This document shows positions 8,669 to 17,380 of a DNA stretch of 64,000 nt, in pieces. The first letter of the stretch is position 1. Every line of letters begins with the position of its first letter. The DNA comes from Candidatus Thiodictyon syntrophicum. Its GTDB lineage: Bacteria; Pseudomonadota; Gammaproteobacteria; Chromatiales; Chromatiaceae. Location of the stretch: NCBI RefSeq assembly GCF_002813775.1, contig NZ_CP020370.1, forward strand, positions 310,001-374,000, written 5' to 3'. A program made the translations under genes and the position numbers. A model generated the notes under the pieces. It was not told where the DNA came from, ran no database searches, and saw nothing but the letters and a program-made list of their open reading frames with translations.

Positions 8669-8762
8669 TAGGGTGCGCCGCGCGCACCGGGGCCCTGGCC
8701 CAGGCTCAGGACGTTTCGTTCAACCGCAGCCTTGGAAGGTGCGCACGGCGCACCCTACGCCA
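8669..8762. repeat. 94-bp inverted repeat
   Basis: The arms are GTAGGGTGCGCCGCGCGCAC (8669-8688) and GTGCGCACGGCGCACCCTAC (8743-8762). The same arm, GTAGGGTGCGCCGTGCGCAC, is present alone at 18949-18968. It separates the hemerythrin-like gene from the sensor gene and could act as a terminator. Confidence 0.7.
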
Positions 8763-8817
8763 ATGGTCTGACGACTTGCGCGGCGTGGTACCAGGCCGCG
8801 ATGTCGGGCGGCCCGCG

Positions 8818-9906
8818 TCATGGTGAGTCTGTCCCTTCCCGCCCCGCCGGGGTGTGTTCGTTCGGGGCCGGTGCGGTGCAGTGCCCGGTCGGCGGCGCGG
8901 CCAGGCCCCCGGCGGCCGTCCCCGCATGGTTCTCCACCGGCGCGCCGACGGCACAAAACACGCCGGCCCCGATCCAGAAGTCCAGGCTCTTCTCCAGGAA
9001 CTCATCCCAGCGCAGGTAGTGGGAACCGTCGCAGGAGAAGGTGAGCGAGACGATGCCGTTCATGATGTTGAGCGAGCCGGCGCGCAGGTAGATGTTCTCG
9101 TCCATGAAGCGCAGCGCGTGAAAGGCGCGCAAGACCCTGGACACCTGCGCGGCCGGGATCAGCGCCGCGTCCGCATAGTCGCGCCGTGGATAGGCGAGAC
9201 AACTGCCGGGGTTGCTCAGGTCCTCGAAGTCGAGTACCCGGTAGCGATAGGGGTCGTCGAAGAGCCAGAGGGTGGCCCGGGAGCTGGAGAAATGCAGCTT
9301 GGCATGGAAGACGCCGTGGGCCAATACCAGCTCGGTGACGAGGTCGAACACCTCGTCGATGCGGGCGTCCATCAGGCTGTCGACGCGCTGCTGGTAGAAG
9401 AGCCCGCCGCGGATGGCCGGGTCCCCCTTCATCTGGAGCCATTGGTCCGGTTGCCGGTAGAGCTCACGGGTCAGCGGCAGATCGCGCAGGTCGAAGTCCG
9501 CCCCCAGGAACCCCAGCAGGGCACCGCCGGCGTCGGTCAGGCGCGCGACCGCGGTCAGGGACGGTCGGCGCTGGTTGCGGCTCAGATAGGCCGCGGACAG
9601 GGAGAAGGGCGCGCCGGCCAGGGCCTCGGCCAGATACGGACGCCGGCTGCGGTCGCGGCCGAAGTGCTCGGGCAGGACCCCGTCACGGGAGAGGTTGGCG
9701 GTCACCTGATGCGCCTGCCGATCCAGCAGGTAGAGGTACTTGCAGTAGGGCAGCGTCTGCAGGGCGGTGCCGAGCAGGCGCTCCAGGTCCCCCCGGGCGC
9801 CCCAGGCCTCGCGGCAGGCGGCCGCCAGGCGCGCCAGCACGTCGGCCAAGCGCCCATGCAGCAGCATGCGCTGACGTGCCACCGCGGCCTGCAATGCATC
9901 GCTCAT
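8818..9906 (-). CDS. PDC (Cache-type) sensor domain protein
   Basis: The 362-residue product has an N-terminal helix and then a long alpha/beta ligand-binding domain resembling PDC/Cache sensors: YLYLLDRQAHQVTANLSR, then RPYLAEALAG and AVARLTDAGGALLGFLGADF, a strand-turn-strand order typical of dCache folds. No transmembrane segment, kinase or GGDEF domain is attached, so it is a stand-alone sensor or an enzyme-less regulator, probably cytoplasmic. The last 40 residues are low-complexity. Transcription is isolated by repeats upstream and by the interrupted acyltransferase gene downstream. Ligand unknown. Confidence 0.65.
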   Translation of the reverse strand: MSDALQAAVARQRMLLHGRLADVLARLAAACREAWGARGDLERLLGTALQTLPYCKYLYLLDRQAHQVTANLSRDGVLPEHFGRDRSRRPYLAEALAGAPFSLSAAYLSRNQRRPSLTAVARLTDAGGALLGFLGADFDLRDLPLTRELYRQPDQWLQMKGDPAIRGGLFYQQRVDSLMDARIDEVFDLVTELVLAHGVFHAKLHFSSSRATLWLFDDPYRYRVLDFEDLSNPGSCLAYPRRDYADAALIPAAQVSRVLRAFHALRFMDENIYLRAGSLNIMNGIVSLTFSCDGSHYLRWDEFLEKSLDFWIGAGVFCAVGAPVENHAGTAAGGLAAPPTGHCTAPAPNEHTPAGREGTDSP

Positions 9907-10201
9907 GACAATCGACCTCGGGTCAGGGTGAAATCAGACCGCAAAATAACGGCAAGCGGGCCCAGCCAACCTGGCCACTGCATCTGATATAGGGGTCTTC
10001 CCGCCCGGAACATCCCGGCACCGGTCAAGATTAGGGTGAGGGATGGGGCATCCGACTGCACGGCGGCTGGGGTCAGGGGGAACGTCGCTGCCAAGGAAGG
10101 TGCTCTGCCAGGGCACAATGCGAGTCGACGGGGTTCGTCCGGGAGCAAACCGCTGTTCGGGAGGGCGCTGGGCGGGCTGGCCGCGAGACTGGCTCAGCGC
10201 A
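9907..10201. other. Gene-free stretch with a segment similar to 13.6 kb
   Basis: No gene seen. About 75 bp from 10062 (GGCGGCTGGGGTCAGGGG and onward to a GCGAGTCGACG-like end) resembles 13600-13675. The two segments lie on either side of the DUF1624 gene region. Confidence 0.4.
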
Positions 10202-11226
10202 TCACAGATACGAAAGCCACCAGTCCCGACGCCTGGACTTGATGTCGGCAAACCATCGGCAGACCGGGTAGAGCAGGAGCACGCAGGTTACCCAGGCGCC
10301 GTAGGTCAGGGGCAGATCCCAGTGAAAATCGTGCGGCCAGTTGCCCCCCGGCGGATTGGCGAACAGCCAGGGCGCCGCCCCGTATCGCCAGGTGGACCAG
10401 GCCACGGCCATGGCGTGCAGTAATGGCAGGTGCAGGACGTAGAAGAGGAACGGCACCCGCCCGAAGATGTCGAGCGGGCGGGTGAAGGTGGGCAGGTTCG
10501 GACGGTCCAGGGCGGCCAGCAGCATCAGGGCCGGCCCCATGGTCATGAGGACATAGGACAGGGACACCGGGTACTTCTCACAGGCCAGGAAGTTCAGCAC
10601 GGTGAAGAGCGGATCGGGCTGGGTCGCCCAGGGATGCGGATCGCCATAGCCGTTGAGTCCGCGGATGACCACGAAGGCGATGGTCATCGCCAGCCCGATC
10701 AGGAAGACGCGCTGCTGCCGATCGGCCTGGTCCCATTTGAGTGCGAGGCCGCAGCCATAGCCCGCCGCCATGATCCCGATCCAGGGGATCAGCGGATAGA
10801 CCACCAGGAGGCGCACGTCGCCGAACAGCGGCACATAGCCGGTGCCGTGCAGGACGGTCCAGAGACCGGCAAAGCGCCCGAAGTCCGCGGGGGCCAGGCC
10901 GTCGAGCAGGTTGTGCCCGAGGATCATCGCCAGGCCCAGGATCAATACCAGGCGCGCGGGCAGCCAGACGAGCAGCGCCAGGGCGACCATGGACCAGCCC
11001 AGTGACCAGATCACGCCCGCCTTGAGCAGGGTGTAATCGAAATTGAAGTACCAGGCAACCCGCAGCACCGTCAGCTCCAGCGCCACCAACCACAGGCCGC
11101 GGGTGATGAGCATGCGTGCGACCGCGGCCTTGGGCTTGCCGCGCGAGGCGGAAAGATAGATGCCCAGTCCGGCCAGGAAGGAGAAGGCCGGGGCGCAGAA
11201 ATCGGTGACCCAGCGGGTCAGGAAGA
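10202..11226 (-). pseudogene. 3' part of DUF1624 acyltransferase-like membrane protein gene
   Basis: This is the larger part of a multi-pass membrane protein of the DUF1624 / heparan-alpha-glucosaminide acetyltransferase-like family. The frame is open upstream of the first ATG and reads FLTRWVTDFCAPAFSFLAG up to the insertion point. Following segments include FGRFAGLWTVLHGTGYVPLF, VVYPLIPWIGIMAAGYG and GRVPFLFYVLHLPLLHAMA, with about eight hydrophobic helices. Removing the insertion sequence (11227-13283) and one GAAGA restores a continuous protein: TQTSVGFFLTRWVTDF across the joint. The 5' part is 13284-13451. Confidence 0.85.
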
Positions 11227-13283
11227 GAGCCGTTAGCGATGTCCGTAACCCATTGACAGAAAAAGCCGCGCGCTGCGGGGAAACTTTCGTTTACCCCAAC
11301 CTGGAGCCAGCGCAGAGCGACCGATCAGTGAGTTGCGTGCGCGGCGTGGGGCGCCGGGCGAAAAGTCACCCCAACGCGCGGGGGCCCGTAATCATCATTC
11401 CAGCCACCGTCTTCGCGGCGACCCGTCGCGGCCGGGGGTCGCGCCGACCGGGGTCGCAGCGCCCCCCGACCGCGACGAATGTCACCCGCGAGGTCGCCGA
11501 AATAGCGATCAAGGCCATGCGGGGACGTGCAAAAGGGTGGCCGCCAAGGGATCATATCGTTATCACGACGATCCTTTGCAGGGGACCCCATGGCGGCCAT
11601 TGAACTGAGCTTATTTGACTGGTGTGATGTTGACGCGCGCAGCGATCTGGATCGCTTCTACCTGGTGCGCGATCATCTCCCAGACGCGCGGTTGGTGCAA
11701 TACCTGGAGGTCATGCGTGGGCAGGGACGCGATGACTATCCGGTGCCGGCGATGTGGAACGCGCTCCTGGCCGGGGTGGTGTTCCAGCACCCCTCGAGCG
11801 AGTCCCTGTTGCGTGAACTCGGGCGCAATCCGGCGGTGCGGCAAGCCTGCGGCTTCGCGGTGTTGCCGTTCCAGAAGAAACCCCTGGCGCAGTTGCTGCC
11901 GGACGCCGACACGGGGCGGATGACCATCGTCTATGCGGCGGCGCCGGCCGCCCACGCCGCGGTGCCCAGCAGCTGGAATTTCTCGCGTTTTCTCGCCAAC
12001 GTCATCGAACTGGAGGAGACGCTGGGGATGGTGACGGAGATGATCACGACACTGCGTGAGCAACTGATGGCGGTCTTACCGGAATTCGGGTGCCACCTGG
12101 GCTACGACGGCAAGGCGATCGACAGCCACAGTACCGGGCGGATCAGTCGAACGACCGGGGCGACCTCCGATCCCGATGCCGACTGGGGCAAGCACGAGAC
12201 CAGCGGGGTCGACGCGCGCACCGGTAAGTCCTGGAACAAGATCAAGAGTTGGTTTGGCTATGGCGTGCACCTGATCGCCGACACCCAGTATGAAATCCCG
12301 GTGGCGATGCACCTGACCCCCGCCTCCCATGCCGAGCAGATCGAACTGCGCGTCATGCTCAAGGAGACCTTCGCCGAGACCCCCGAATTGGCTGAGCGCT
12401 GCCGTGACTTCAGCGCCGATCGCGGCCTCGACAGTGCCGAGACCAAGACCCTGCTGTGGGACACCTACGGCATCCGCCCCCTGATCGACACCCGCGAGTT
12501 ATGGCGCGAGGAGAAGCAACACCCCGACTACGATCCCGGCAAGCCCATCACCCGCCCGCTGTTTCCCGCGCGCGTCGACACCATCGTCCATACCGAAAAA
12601 GGCAGCGTCCACTGCATTTGCCCGCAGACCGGAGAACAGCGCGATTTAGCCTTCCAGGGCTTCGAGGCCGATCGCAATGCACTCAAATACCGCTGCCCGG
12701 CCGCCGCCTATGGACTGGAGTGCCAGGGTCGTGAGCGCTGCCACCAGGCCGGCGGGGTCACGCCCGGGGACTATGGACGCATCGTACGGATCAGCCTCGA
12801 CGACCATGATCGGCGCATCTTCGTGCCGACCCCGCATGGCAGCCCCAGTTGGCACCGCGGTTACAACCGGCGCAGCGCCCTGGAGCGGATCAATAACCGC
12901 ATCGACAACAGCTTCGGCTTCGAGCGGCATTTCATCCGCGGCCTGGCGAAGATGCAAACCCGGGTCGGCTTGGCCCTGGCGGTCATGATGGCCATGGCCC
13001 TGGGACACGTCAAAGAAGGCCGCATTGAGCAGATGCGCTCGCTGGTCCAGCCCATCCCGGCCACCGGCTAACCCGCCCCTCATCGTCGTTTCCGGTCAGG
13101 CCGCTGGCGCGTCGCCTGCGGGCGCGGCTGTCCGCGGGGCGTGTTTATTGAGAACTCTTCTCATTTGAGTGCTGCGGCGACCCGATTTTGCGCGCACCCG
13201 CGCGGAAATCCTGCGCGTCAGGCCCGCCTGAAGCCGATCGCGCCCGGCGGCGCCCGCGAGAAACGCCACAGCGCAAATGTCTC
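11227..13283 (+). mobile_element. Complete insertion sequence, 2,057 bp, with 5-bp target duplication
   Basis: The target GAAGA flanks both ends (11222-11226 and 13284-13288). Reading inwards the ends are GAGCCGTTAGCGATGT (left) and GAGACATTTGCGCTGT (right), an imperfect inverted repeat with 12 of 16 matches. The single gene is a DDE transposase. About 360 bp of non-coding sequence lies before it and 210 bp after it. The exact restoration of the split gene supports these borders. The IS family is uncertain (IS1182-like by transposase type). Confidence 0.82.
11590..13071 (+). CDS. DDE transposase (DUF772/DDE_Tnp_1 type)
   Basis: The start chosen at 11590 (MAAIELSLFDW) follows AGGGGAC; an in-frame start 63 bases earlier lacks a site. 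The protein is 493 residues. The N-terminal part (LVQYLEVMRGQGRDDYPV, then MWNALLAGVVFQHPS) is the DUF772 helical domain. The catalytic RNase-H-like part has LGYDGKAIDSH with the first acidic residue, FSADRGLDSAETK with the second, and a C-terminal RRSALERINNRIDNSFG carrying the conserved Glu. It moves the element at 11227-13283 and looks intact. Confidence 0.85.
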   Translation: MAAIELSLFDWCDVDARSDLDRFYLVRDHLPDARLVQYLEVMRGQGRDDYPVPAMWNALLAGVVFQHPSSESLLRELGRNPAVRQACGFAVLPFQKKPLAQLLPDADTGRMTIVYAAAPAAHAAVPSSWNFSRFLANVIELEETLGMVTEMITTLREQLMAVLPEFGCHLGYDGKAIDSHSTGRISRTTGATSDPDADWGKHETSGVDARTGKSWNKIKSWFGYGVHLIADTQYEIPVAMHLTPASHAEQIELRVMLKETFAETPELAERCRDFSADRGLDSAETKTLLWDTYGIRPLIDTRELWREEKQHPDYDPGKPITRPLFPARVDTIVHTEKGSVHCICPQTGEQRDLAFQGFEADRNALKYRCPAAAYGLECQGRERCHQAGGVTPGDYGRIVRISLDDHDRRIFVPTPHGSPSWHRGYNRRSALERINNRIDNSFGFERHFIRGLAKMQTRVGLALAVMMAMALGHVKEGRIEQMRSLVQPIPATG

Positions 13284-13451
13284 GAAGAAGCCCACGCTGG
13301 TCTGGGTGACGTCGATGGGGTTGAAGTAGGCGTGCGAGTTGGAGAAGAAGTCGCGGGAGTGGTCCAGGGCCATGATGACGATCACCAGGCCCCGCAGAAC
13401 ATCGATGCTCTGCAGGCGAGCGCGTGCCGGTGGTGTCAGGACTTCAACCAA
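13284..13451 (-). pseudogene. 5' part of DUF1624 acyltransferase-like gene
   Basis: The probable start is the TTG at 13451, eight bases after GGAGGAGG. The encoded N-terminus (ARLQSIDVLRGLVIVIMALD, then HSRDFFSNSHAYFNPIDV) is the DUF1624 first helix with its conserved DVLRG and ALDHxRDFF motifs. The frame breaks at the insertion sequence; in the rejoined gene it passes into the part at 10202-11226. Family members are thought to transfer acyl groups across the inner membrane. The gene is inactive here. Confidence 0.8.
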
Positions 13452-14022
13452 GATGCAATCCTCCTCCAGGGACGAAAGCCGGGGCAATGATGCGAAATCG
13501 GCGCGCGCCCGGCCGTGACGGGGGTCTCAGGCGGGGCAACCCTGGGTCGGGCGTCGGGTCCCGTGCACTGCCGTCCGGTGAGGGCTGGGAAATCCAACTG
13601 CTGGGCGGCTGGGGTCAGGGGAAACCTAGCATCGAAGCAAGCACCTCTGCAAGGGGGCAGAGCGAGCCGACGCCCGGTCGGGTGCGGTCGCGACGGGCGG
13701 GGCGTGCGGCCTTGATGAAGACTCCGGCCACCGCGAGGGGGACATCCGTCGCGGCCTGGGGGCCGCTCCTGCGGCGTAGGAGCGGCCCCCAGGCCGCGAC
13801 GGGTTGCTGCAAGGGTGCGTGGCCGCAGTTATCATCGCGCGGGTCGGATCAGCGGCGGCTGGGCCGGCTCGTCGCTGTGGTTCAGAAGCCGCGCCACTGG
13901 GGCCGCTTCGGTGGTCGTTTGCGAGATCGCGCCGCGACTTCGGATCGGCGGCTAAACTAAAGAACCCGGACGGGGCGAGCGCCCGGTCCGCCGCGACTAT
14001 CAGGTAAACCGGAGCACACCCG
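13452..14022. other. 570-bp gene-free stretch with a perfect hairpin
   Basis: No gene seen. From 13749 to 13801 a near-perfect palindrome has arms GTCGCGGCCTGGGGGCCGCT and AGCGGCCCCCAGGCCGCGAC around TCCTGCGGCGTAGG. The last 100 bases must hold the promoter and leader of the hydrogenase maturation genes that start at 14023. I could not pick out a convincing -24/-12 site for sigma-54. Confidence 0.6.
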
Positions 14023-14646
14023 ATGAACGAGCAACCCAAGATCCTGATCCTCGGCATCGGCAACGTCCTCTGGGCGGACGAGGGATTCGGTGTGCGGGCG
14101 GTGGAGGCGTTGGCCGATCGCTACCGCTTCGGCGCCAATTGCCGGCTGCTCGACGGCGGCACCCAGGGGATCTATCTGGTGGACCAGGTGCGCTGGGCCG
14201 ATGTGCTGGTGGTTTTCGACGCGGTGGACTATGGGCTGGCGCCGGGGACGCTCAAGCGCGTGGAGGGGGCGGAGGTACCCTGCTTCATGGGGGCGAAGAA
14301 GATGAGCCTGCACCAGACCGGGTTCCAGGAGGTCCTGGCCCTGGCCGACCTGCTGGGCGAATACCCAAAACACCTGTTGCTCATCGGGGTACAGCCGGTA
14401 GAACTCGACGACTTCGGCGGGAGTCTCCGGCCGGAGGTGAAGGCATGCATCGCGCCGGCCATCGCCCTCGCCCTTGAGTATCTGGCCGGATTCGGGGTCG
14501 CTTGGGAGCCTCACGAGGGCGGCCGGGAGCGCCCCCTGGACCTGCCCGACGCGGCCCTGCGCCTGGACGCCTACGAGGCCGGCCGCCCCAGCGAGGCCGC
14601 GGCCTGGCGCCTGGGTGACCCGCGCTTTGCGGCGGCCCGCCCCTGA
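14023..14646 (+). CDS. hupD: HupD/HyaD-type hydrogenase maturation protease
   Basis: The 207-residue protein opens ILILGIGNVLWADEGFGVRA, the nickel-binding GxGNxLxxDxGxG signature of peptidases that trim the C-terminus of the [NiFe]-hydrogenase large subunit after Ni insertion. Further family residues are the Asp in VVFDAVDYG and the His in KKMSLHQTGFQEVL. A GGAG precedes the ATG by eight bases. The stop overlaps the start of hupF (TGATG). The last 45 residues extend beyond the usual fold. The structural genes it serves are not in the window. It acts in the cytoplasm. Confidence 0.9.
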   Translation: MNEQPKILILGIGNVLWADEGFGVRAVEALADRYRFGANCRLLDGGTQGIYLVDQVRWADVLVVFDAVDYGLAPGTLKRVEGAEVPCFMGAKKMSLHQTGFQEVLALADLLGEYPKHLLLIGVQPVELDDFGGSLRPEVKACIAPAIALALEYLAGFGVAWEPHEGGRERPLDLPDAALRLDAYEAGRPSEAAAWRLGDPRFAAARP

Positions 14647-14942
14647 TGTGCATCGGGGTACCGATGCAGGTCATCGAGGCCGGCCCCTACTGGGCCTGGT
14701 GCCAGGGGCCGGGCGATCCCACCCAGGTGGATACCCGGCTGCTTGGGGAGCAGCGCCCCGGCACCTGGCTCCTGGTCTTCCAGGGCGCGGCGCGGGAGGT
14801 CTTGAGCGAGGACCGTGCCCGCCTGGTGCTGGACGCCCTGGCGGCCCTGCGCGCCGCGGCGGCCGGCGAGTCATTCGACCATCTGTTTCCCGACCTGGTG
14901 GGGCGCGAGCCCCAGCTTCCCGAGTTCCTGCGCAAGGTCTGA
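14646..14942 (+). CDS. hupF: HupF/HypC-type hydrogenase assembly chaperone
   Basis: The protein of 98 residues begins MCIGVPMQV, the invariant HypC/HupF N-terminus whose Cys2 binds the Fe(CN)2CO precursor and the large subunit. The short beta-barrel core follows (WAWCQGPGDPTQVDTRLLG, then GTWLLVFQGAAREVL). It is longer than housekeeping HypC at the C-terminus, as HupF proteins are. Its ATG overlaps the stop of hupD, so translation is coupled. After it, 126 bp without a gene lead to an antitoxin gene. Confidence 0.88.
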   Translation: MCIGVPMQVIEAGPYWAWCQGPGDPTQVDTRLLGEQRPGTWLLVFQGAAREVLSEDRARLVLDALAALRAAAAGESFDHLFPDLVGREPQLPEFLRKV

Positions 14943-15068
14943 AGGGGCGCCCCGGGACTTGCCGTGCGCCTCCGGTCTGCGACACCCGCGCCGAACCGCC
15001 CCGGGCTTTCCTGAATCGCTGTCAATCTCTATGATCAAGATTAGTGATTAAGTTCGAGGTACAAGACC

Positions 15069-15338
15069 ATGGCACAGACAGGCACCAAGGTGCTGACCGC
15101 GCATGTACCGCTGTTGTTGGCGGACAAAGTCGATTGGTTGGCGGCCCAACTCGACCGCTCCCGCGGGTGGATCGTCAAGCAGGCCTTGGCGGCCTGGATC
15201 GACCAGGAGGAGGAGCGCGGCCGTTTGACCCGCGAGGCCTTGGCCGATGTGGATGCCGGGCGCGTCATCGATCACCAGGCGGTGCAGGCGTGGGCCGATA
15301 GCCTCGGCACGGCCGAGCCGCTGCCGGCACCTGGCTGA
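15069..15338 (+). CDS. Ribbon-helix-helix (ParD/CopG-type) antitoxin
   Basis: The gene encodes 89 residues. The N-terminal strand KVLTAHVPLLLADKVDWLAA and the following helices (QLDRSRGWIVKQALAAWI) form a ribbon-helix-helix DNA-binding domain. The C-terminal acidic helix with ALADVDAGRVIDHQAVQAW is the part that normally clamps a ParE toxin. The stop overlaps an ATG (TGATG) that would start the toxin, but the toxin is cut short. The gene sits inside the hydrogenase maturation set, so it is an insertion into that operon. Confidence 0.8.
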   Translation: MAQTGTKVLTAHVPLLLADKVDWLAAQLDRSRGWIVKQALAAWIDQEEERGRLTREALADVDAGRVIDHQAVQAWADSLGTAEPLPAPG

Positions 15339-15412
15339 TGAAGCTGAGTTTGAGCCGCGCGAGGTCCGCCGGATCATTGTCGGACCCGTCAGGGGGGTGC
15401 GATCAGAACTGA
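15338..15412 (+). pseudogene. Truncated toxin start (ParE position)
   Basis: The ATG overlaps the antitoxin stop, as in parDE operons. Only about 18 codons (MKLSLSRARSAG and onward) precede the repeat element that begins at 15393; the frame then ends inside the repeat at 15410-15412. No catalytic or fold-defining part of a toxin remains. Assignment to the ParE family is by position only. Confidence 0.4.
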
Positions 15413-15638
15413 TGTGGTGACCGAGATCCCGGGTACGTTGTCGTTGTCGAATAATCCGACCACGATTACGACAACGACAACGACAACGACAACGACGCCT
15501 GGTCCGAGAGAGCGTCCGGTGGCTGCCGCTGTAGGGTACGCATCGCGTACCCGGCTCCGGCGGTCGTGGCAGCTTGGCGGGTACGCGATGCGGACCCTAC
15601 GACGTGTGCGTTAACACATCAGTTCTAATCGCACCCCC
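15393..15638. repeat. 246-bp MITE-like element with terminal inverted repeats (copy A)
   Basis: The left end is GGGGGTGCGATCAGAACTGA and the right end, read inwards, is GGGGGTGCGATTAGAACTGA; both continue TGTG, so the 24-bp inverted repeat has one mismatch. Inside are an AACGAC hexamer array (about 15470-15497) and a hairpin with GTAGGGTACGCATCGCGTAC and GTACGCGATGCGGACCCTAC arms. There is no coding capacity. The left half recurs reversed at 54655-54780 and the left terminus at 63964-64000. It truncates the presumed toxin gene. Confidence 0.8.
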
Positions 15639-15679
15639 TTCAGGACACTCTCTTTACCTGTCTCCACTGAGGTCAGCAC

Positions 15680-16537
15680 ATGCATCCGATCCAGATCCCC
15701 GCCGGCCTCGTTGGCCCCGGTACCCAGCCGACGGAGCAAGACGGGGTGGCCCTCGACTACCTGCCCATGCCCAAGGCGATGGCGACCTATGAACCGCCCC
15801 GCCTGCCGGAACCCGCGGCGCTGTCCGGGCTGGGTCCGGCGCTGGCCCTGCTGGAACGGCTCCAGGCAGCACTGGCCGCCCAGCGGGTCGCAGACCCGCC
15901 GGTGGTGCTCGACCTGTCGTCGCTGGACCGGCCCAACCGGGAACTGCTGGAGCAGACATTGGGCGACGGCGAGGTCAGTGCCCTGCTCAGCGGCCCCCAG
16001 AGTGGGCGCATCCAGGAGACCCGGCTCGCCGGGGTCTGGTGGGTGCGCGCGCTGGGCCCGCATGGCGCCCTGGAGCGCGATCAGTTGGAGGTCGCGGATC
16101 TGCCCGGCCTGGTGCGGGCCACCGCCTTCGCGGGGGCGACGGACCAGGCGCCGCTGCCTGACCCGCTCCCGCCCGGCGTGATGAATGCCCCCGGGGTCCT
16201 GGCCGAGGTCAACGCCGCGGTCGCCGACTGCCGGCCGGGCGACCTGCCGCACATCGTCAACCTGACGCTGTTGCCGCAGACCCCGCAAGACCTGGCCTGT
16301 CTGGAGGCGACCCTGGGTACCGGGCCGGTCACCCTGCTCTCGCGCGGCTACGGGAACTGTCGGGTGGGCGCCACCCGGGTCCGCAACTGCTGGCGGGTGC
16401 GGCACTACAACTCGCAGGAGCAACTGATCCTGGATTCGATCGAGGTCACGCCGACCCCGGTGGCGGTGCTGGCGGCCCAGGAGGATCTCGACGACAGTGC
16501 CGCGCGCCTGGCCGAGATCCTGGAGGCACTGCGCTAG
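15680..16537 (+). CDS. hupH: HupH/HyaF hydrogenase expression/formation protein
   Basis: The 285-residue product matches HupH/HyaF: two repeats of one domain, the C-terminal one clearest (HIVNLTLLPQTPQDLACLE, GPVTLLSRGYGNCRV, RNCWRVRHYNSQEQLILD). HupH helps assemble the small subunit of the uptake hydrogenase before export. The start at 15680 follows a GAGG. Its stop overlaps the GTG of the next gene by one base. In the usual order hupD-F-(G)-H-(I)-J, the antitoxin and element A sit between F and H here, and hupG and hupI are absent. Confidence 0.88.
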   Translation: MHPIQIPAGLVGPGTQPTEQDGVALDYLPMPKAMATYEPPRLPEPAALSGLGPALALLERLQAALAAQRVADPPVVLDLSSLDRPNRELLEQTLGDGEVSALLSGPQSGRIQETRLAGVWWVRALGPHGALERDQLEVADLPGLVRATAFAGATDQAPLPDPLPPGVMNAPGVLAEVNAAVADCRPGDLPHIVNLTLLPQTPQDLACLEATLGTGPVTLLSRGYGNCRVGATRVRNCWRVRHYNSQEQLILDSIEVTPTPVAVLAAQEDLDDSAARLAEILEALR

Positions 16538-17028
16538 TGGTCAACGGCGATCCGGCGTCGGTCACCGGGCGCATCGAGCGCTTCTTCGAGCGCGTCCACC
16601 GGGAGCGGATGGCGGGCCTGCCCATCCTCAACCCCCGGTTGGCGGTCAAACTGGTGGGGCTGCACGACTGGCAGGGGCTGTGGATCGGGGTGCTGGTCAC
16701 CCCCTGGACCATGAACCTCATCGCGTTGCCGGGGCCGCACTGCACGAACCCGCCGGGTGGCTTCGGCACCAAGCGAGACCTGGACCTGCCCGCCGGCCGC
16801 TATGAATTCATCGCCGCCGCGGACCCGGAGCTGGGCCCCCACGAGACCTGTTCACTGTTCTCCCCCATGGACGCCTTCGCCGACCAGGAGGCCGCCCTGG
16901 CCATGGCGCAGGCCATCCTGAGCCTCCTCTTCGACCCCGCAGCCCAGCCCGCGGCAGCGGACCCGGCCCCGCGGCCGGGCCTGAGCCGCCGCGGACTCTT
17001 GCGCACCGTTCTGGGCGGGGGCACCTGA
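16537..17028 (+). CDS. hybE: HybE/HupJ family hydrogenase assembly chaperone
   Basis: This 163-residue protein carries the HybE domain: LPILNPRLAVKLVGL, then LWIGVLVTPWTMNLIALPG, and LPAGRYEFIAAADPELG. HybE-type chaperones bind hydrogenase precursors and coordinate folding with Tat export. The GTG start overlaps the hupH stop. The C-terminus has an odd tail, RRGLLRTVLGGGT, that looks like a Tat-type RR motif but lies at the wrong end for a signal. Rubredoxin (HupI), often fused or adjacent, is missing. Confidence 0.85.
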   Translation: MVNGDPASVTGRIERFFERVHRERMAGLPILNPRLAVKLVGLHDWQGLWIGVLVTPWTMNLIALPGPHCTNPPGGFGTKRDLDLPAGRYEFIAAADPELGPHETCSLFSPMDAFADQEAALAMAQAILSLLFDPAAQPAAADPAPRPGLSRRGLLRTVLGGGT

Positions 17029-17068
17029 CGACCTTACCCCCTCACTGCTATCGCTTTCATCTGAATCC

Positions 17069-17147
17069 TCTCACGGAGACTCGGAGACACGGAGCAAGAA
17101 CACTATCCTTCTTTGTGCCTCCGTGTCTCCGTGAGAGAAAGTTTTTT
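17069..17147. repeat. Hairpin repeat downstream of hybE
   Basis: CTCACGGAGACTCGGAGACA is mirrored by TGCCTCCGTGTCTCCGTGAG around an AT-rich loop. It is followed directly by TTTTTTT-like bases (GAAAGTTTTTTTCG), so it may serve as a terminator for the hydrogenase operon. Confidence 0.65.
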
Positions 17148-17168
17148 TCGAGATGTGGGTAAAGGAAA

Positions 17169-17372
17169 GGCTCACCAATAAGTTAAATATTTCCATGTTA
17201 GGATTGCCTTTCGAGTCATCTTCATTGTCATCTTCGTTGTCGTTGTCGTTGTCGTTGTCGTAATCGAGGTTATCGCAGCGCCCCGGATGCTCTCGCACCC
17301 CAAAGTGCATCGCTTCTCCGATTACGACAACGATTACGACAACGACAACGATTGCGTTTAATTTGATCTGTT
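17169..17372. repeat. Hexamer-armed palindromic element (copy D), upstream of hupR
   Basis: A GTCGTT array ending in GTCGTAATCGAGG (about 17232-17269) faces TCCGATTACGACAACGATTA (17317 onward), making a long hairpin around GCGCCCCGGATGCTCTCGCA. The left flank GGCTCACCAATAAGTTAA and the middle segment are shared with 21628-21795. The element ends eight bases before the hupR start, so it must form that gene's leader. Confidence 0.75.
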
Positions 17373-17380
17373 AGAAAGAT

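Noticed and set aside
13900-14022. Sigma-54 promoter before hupD
   Set aside because: No TGGCAC-N5-TTGC-like pair with correct spacing could be identified by eye.
17071-17310. Small Asp/Asn-rich ORF ([20 protein letters not shown]); similar one at 21421-21744
   Set aside because: Both are translations of the AACGAC repeat in elements D and E, not genes.
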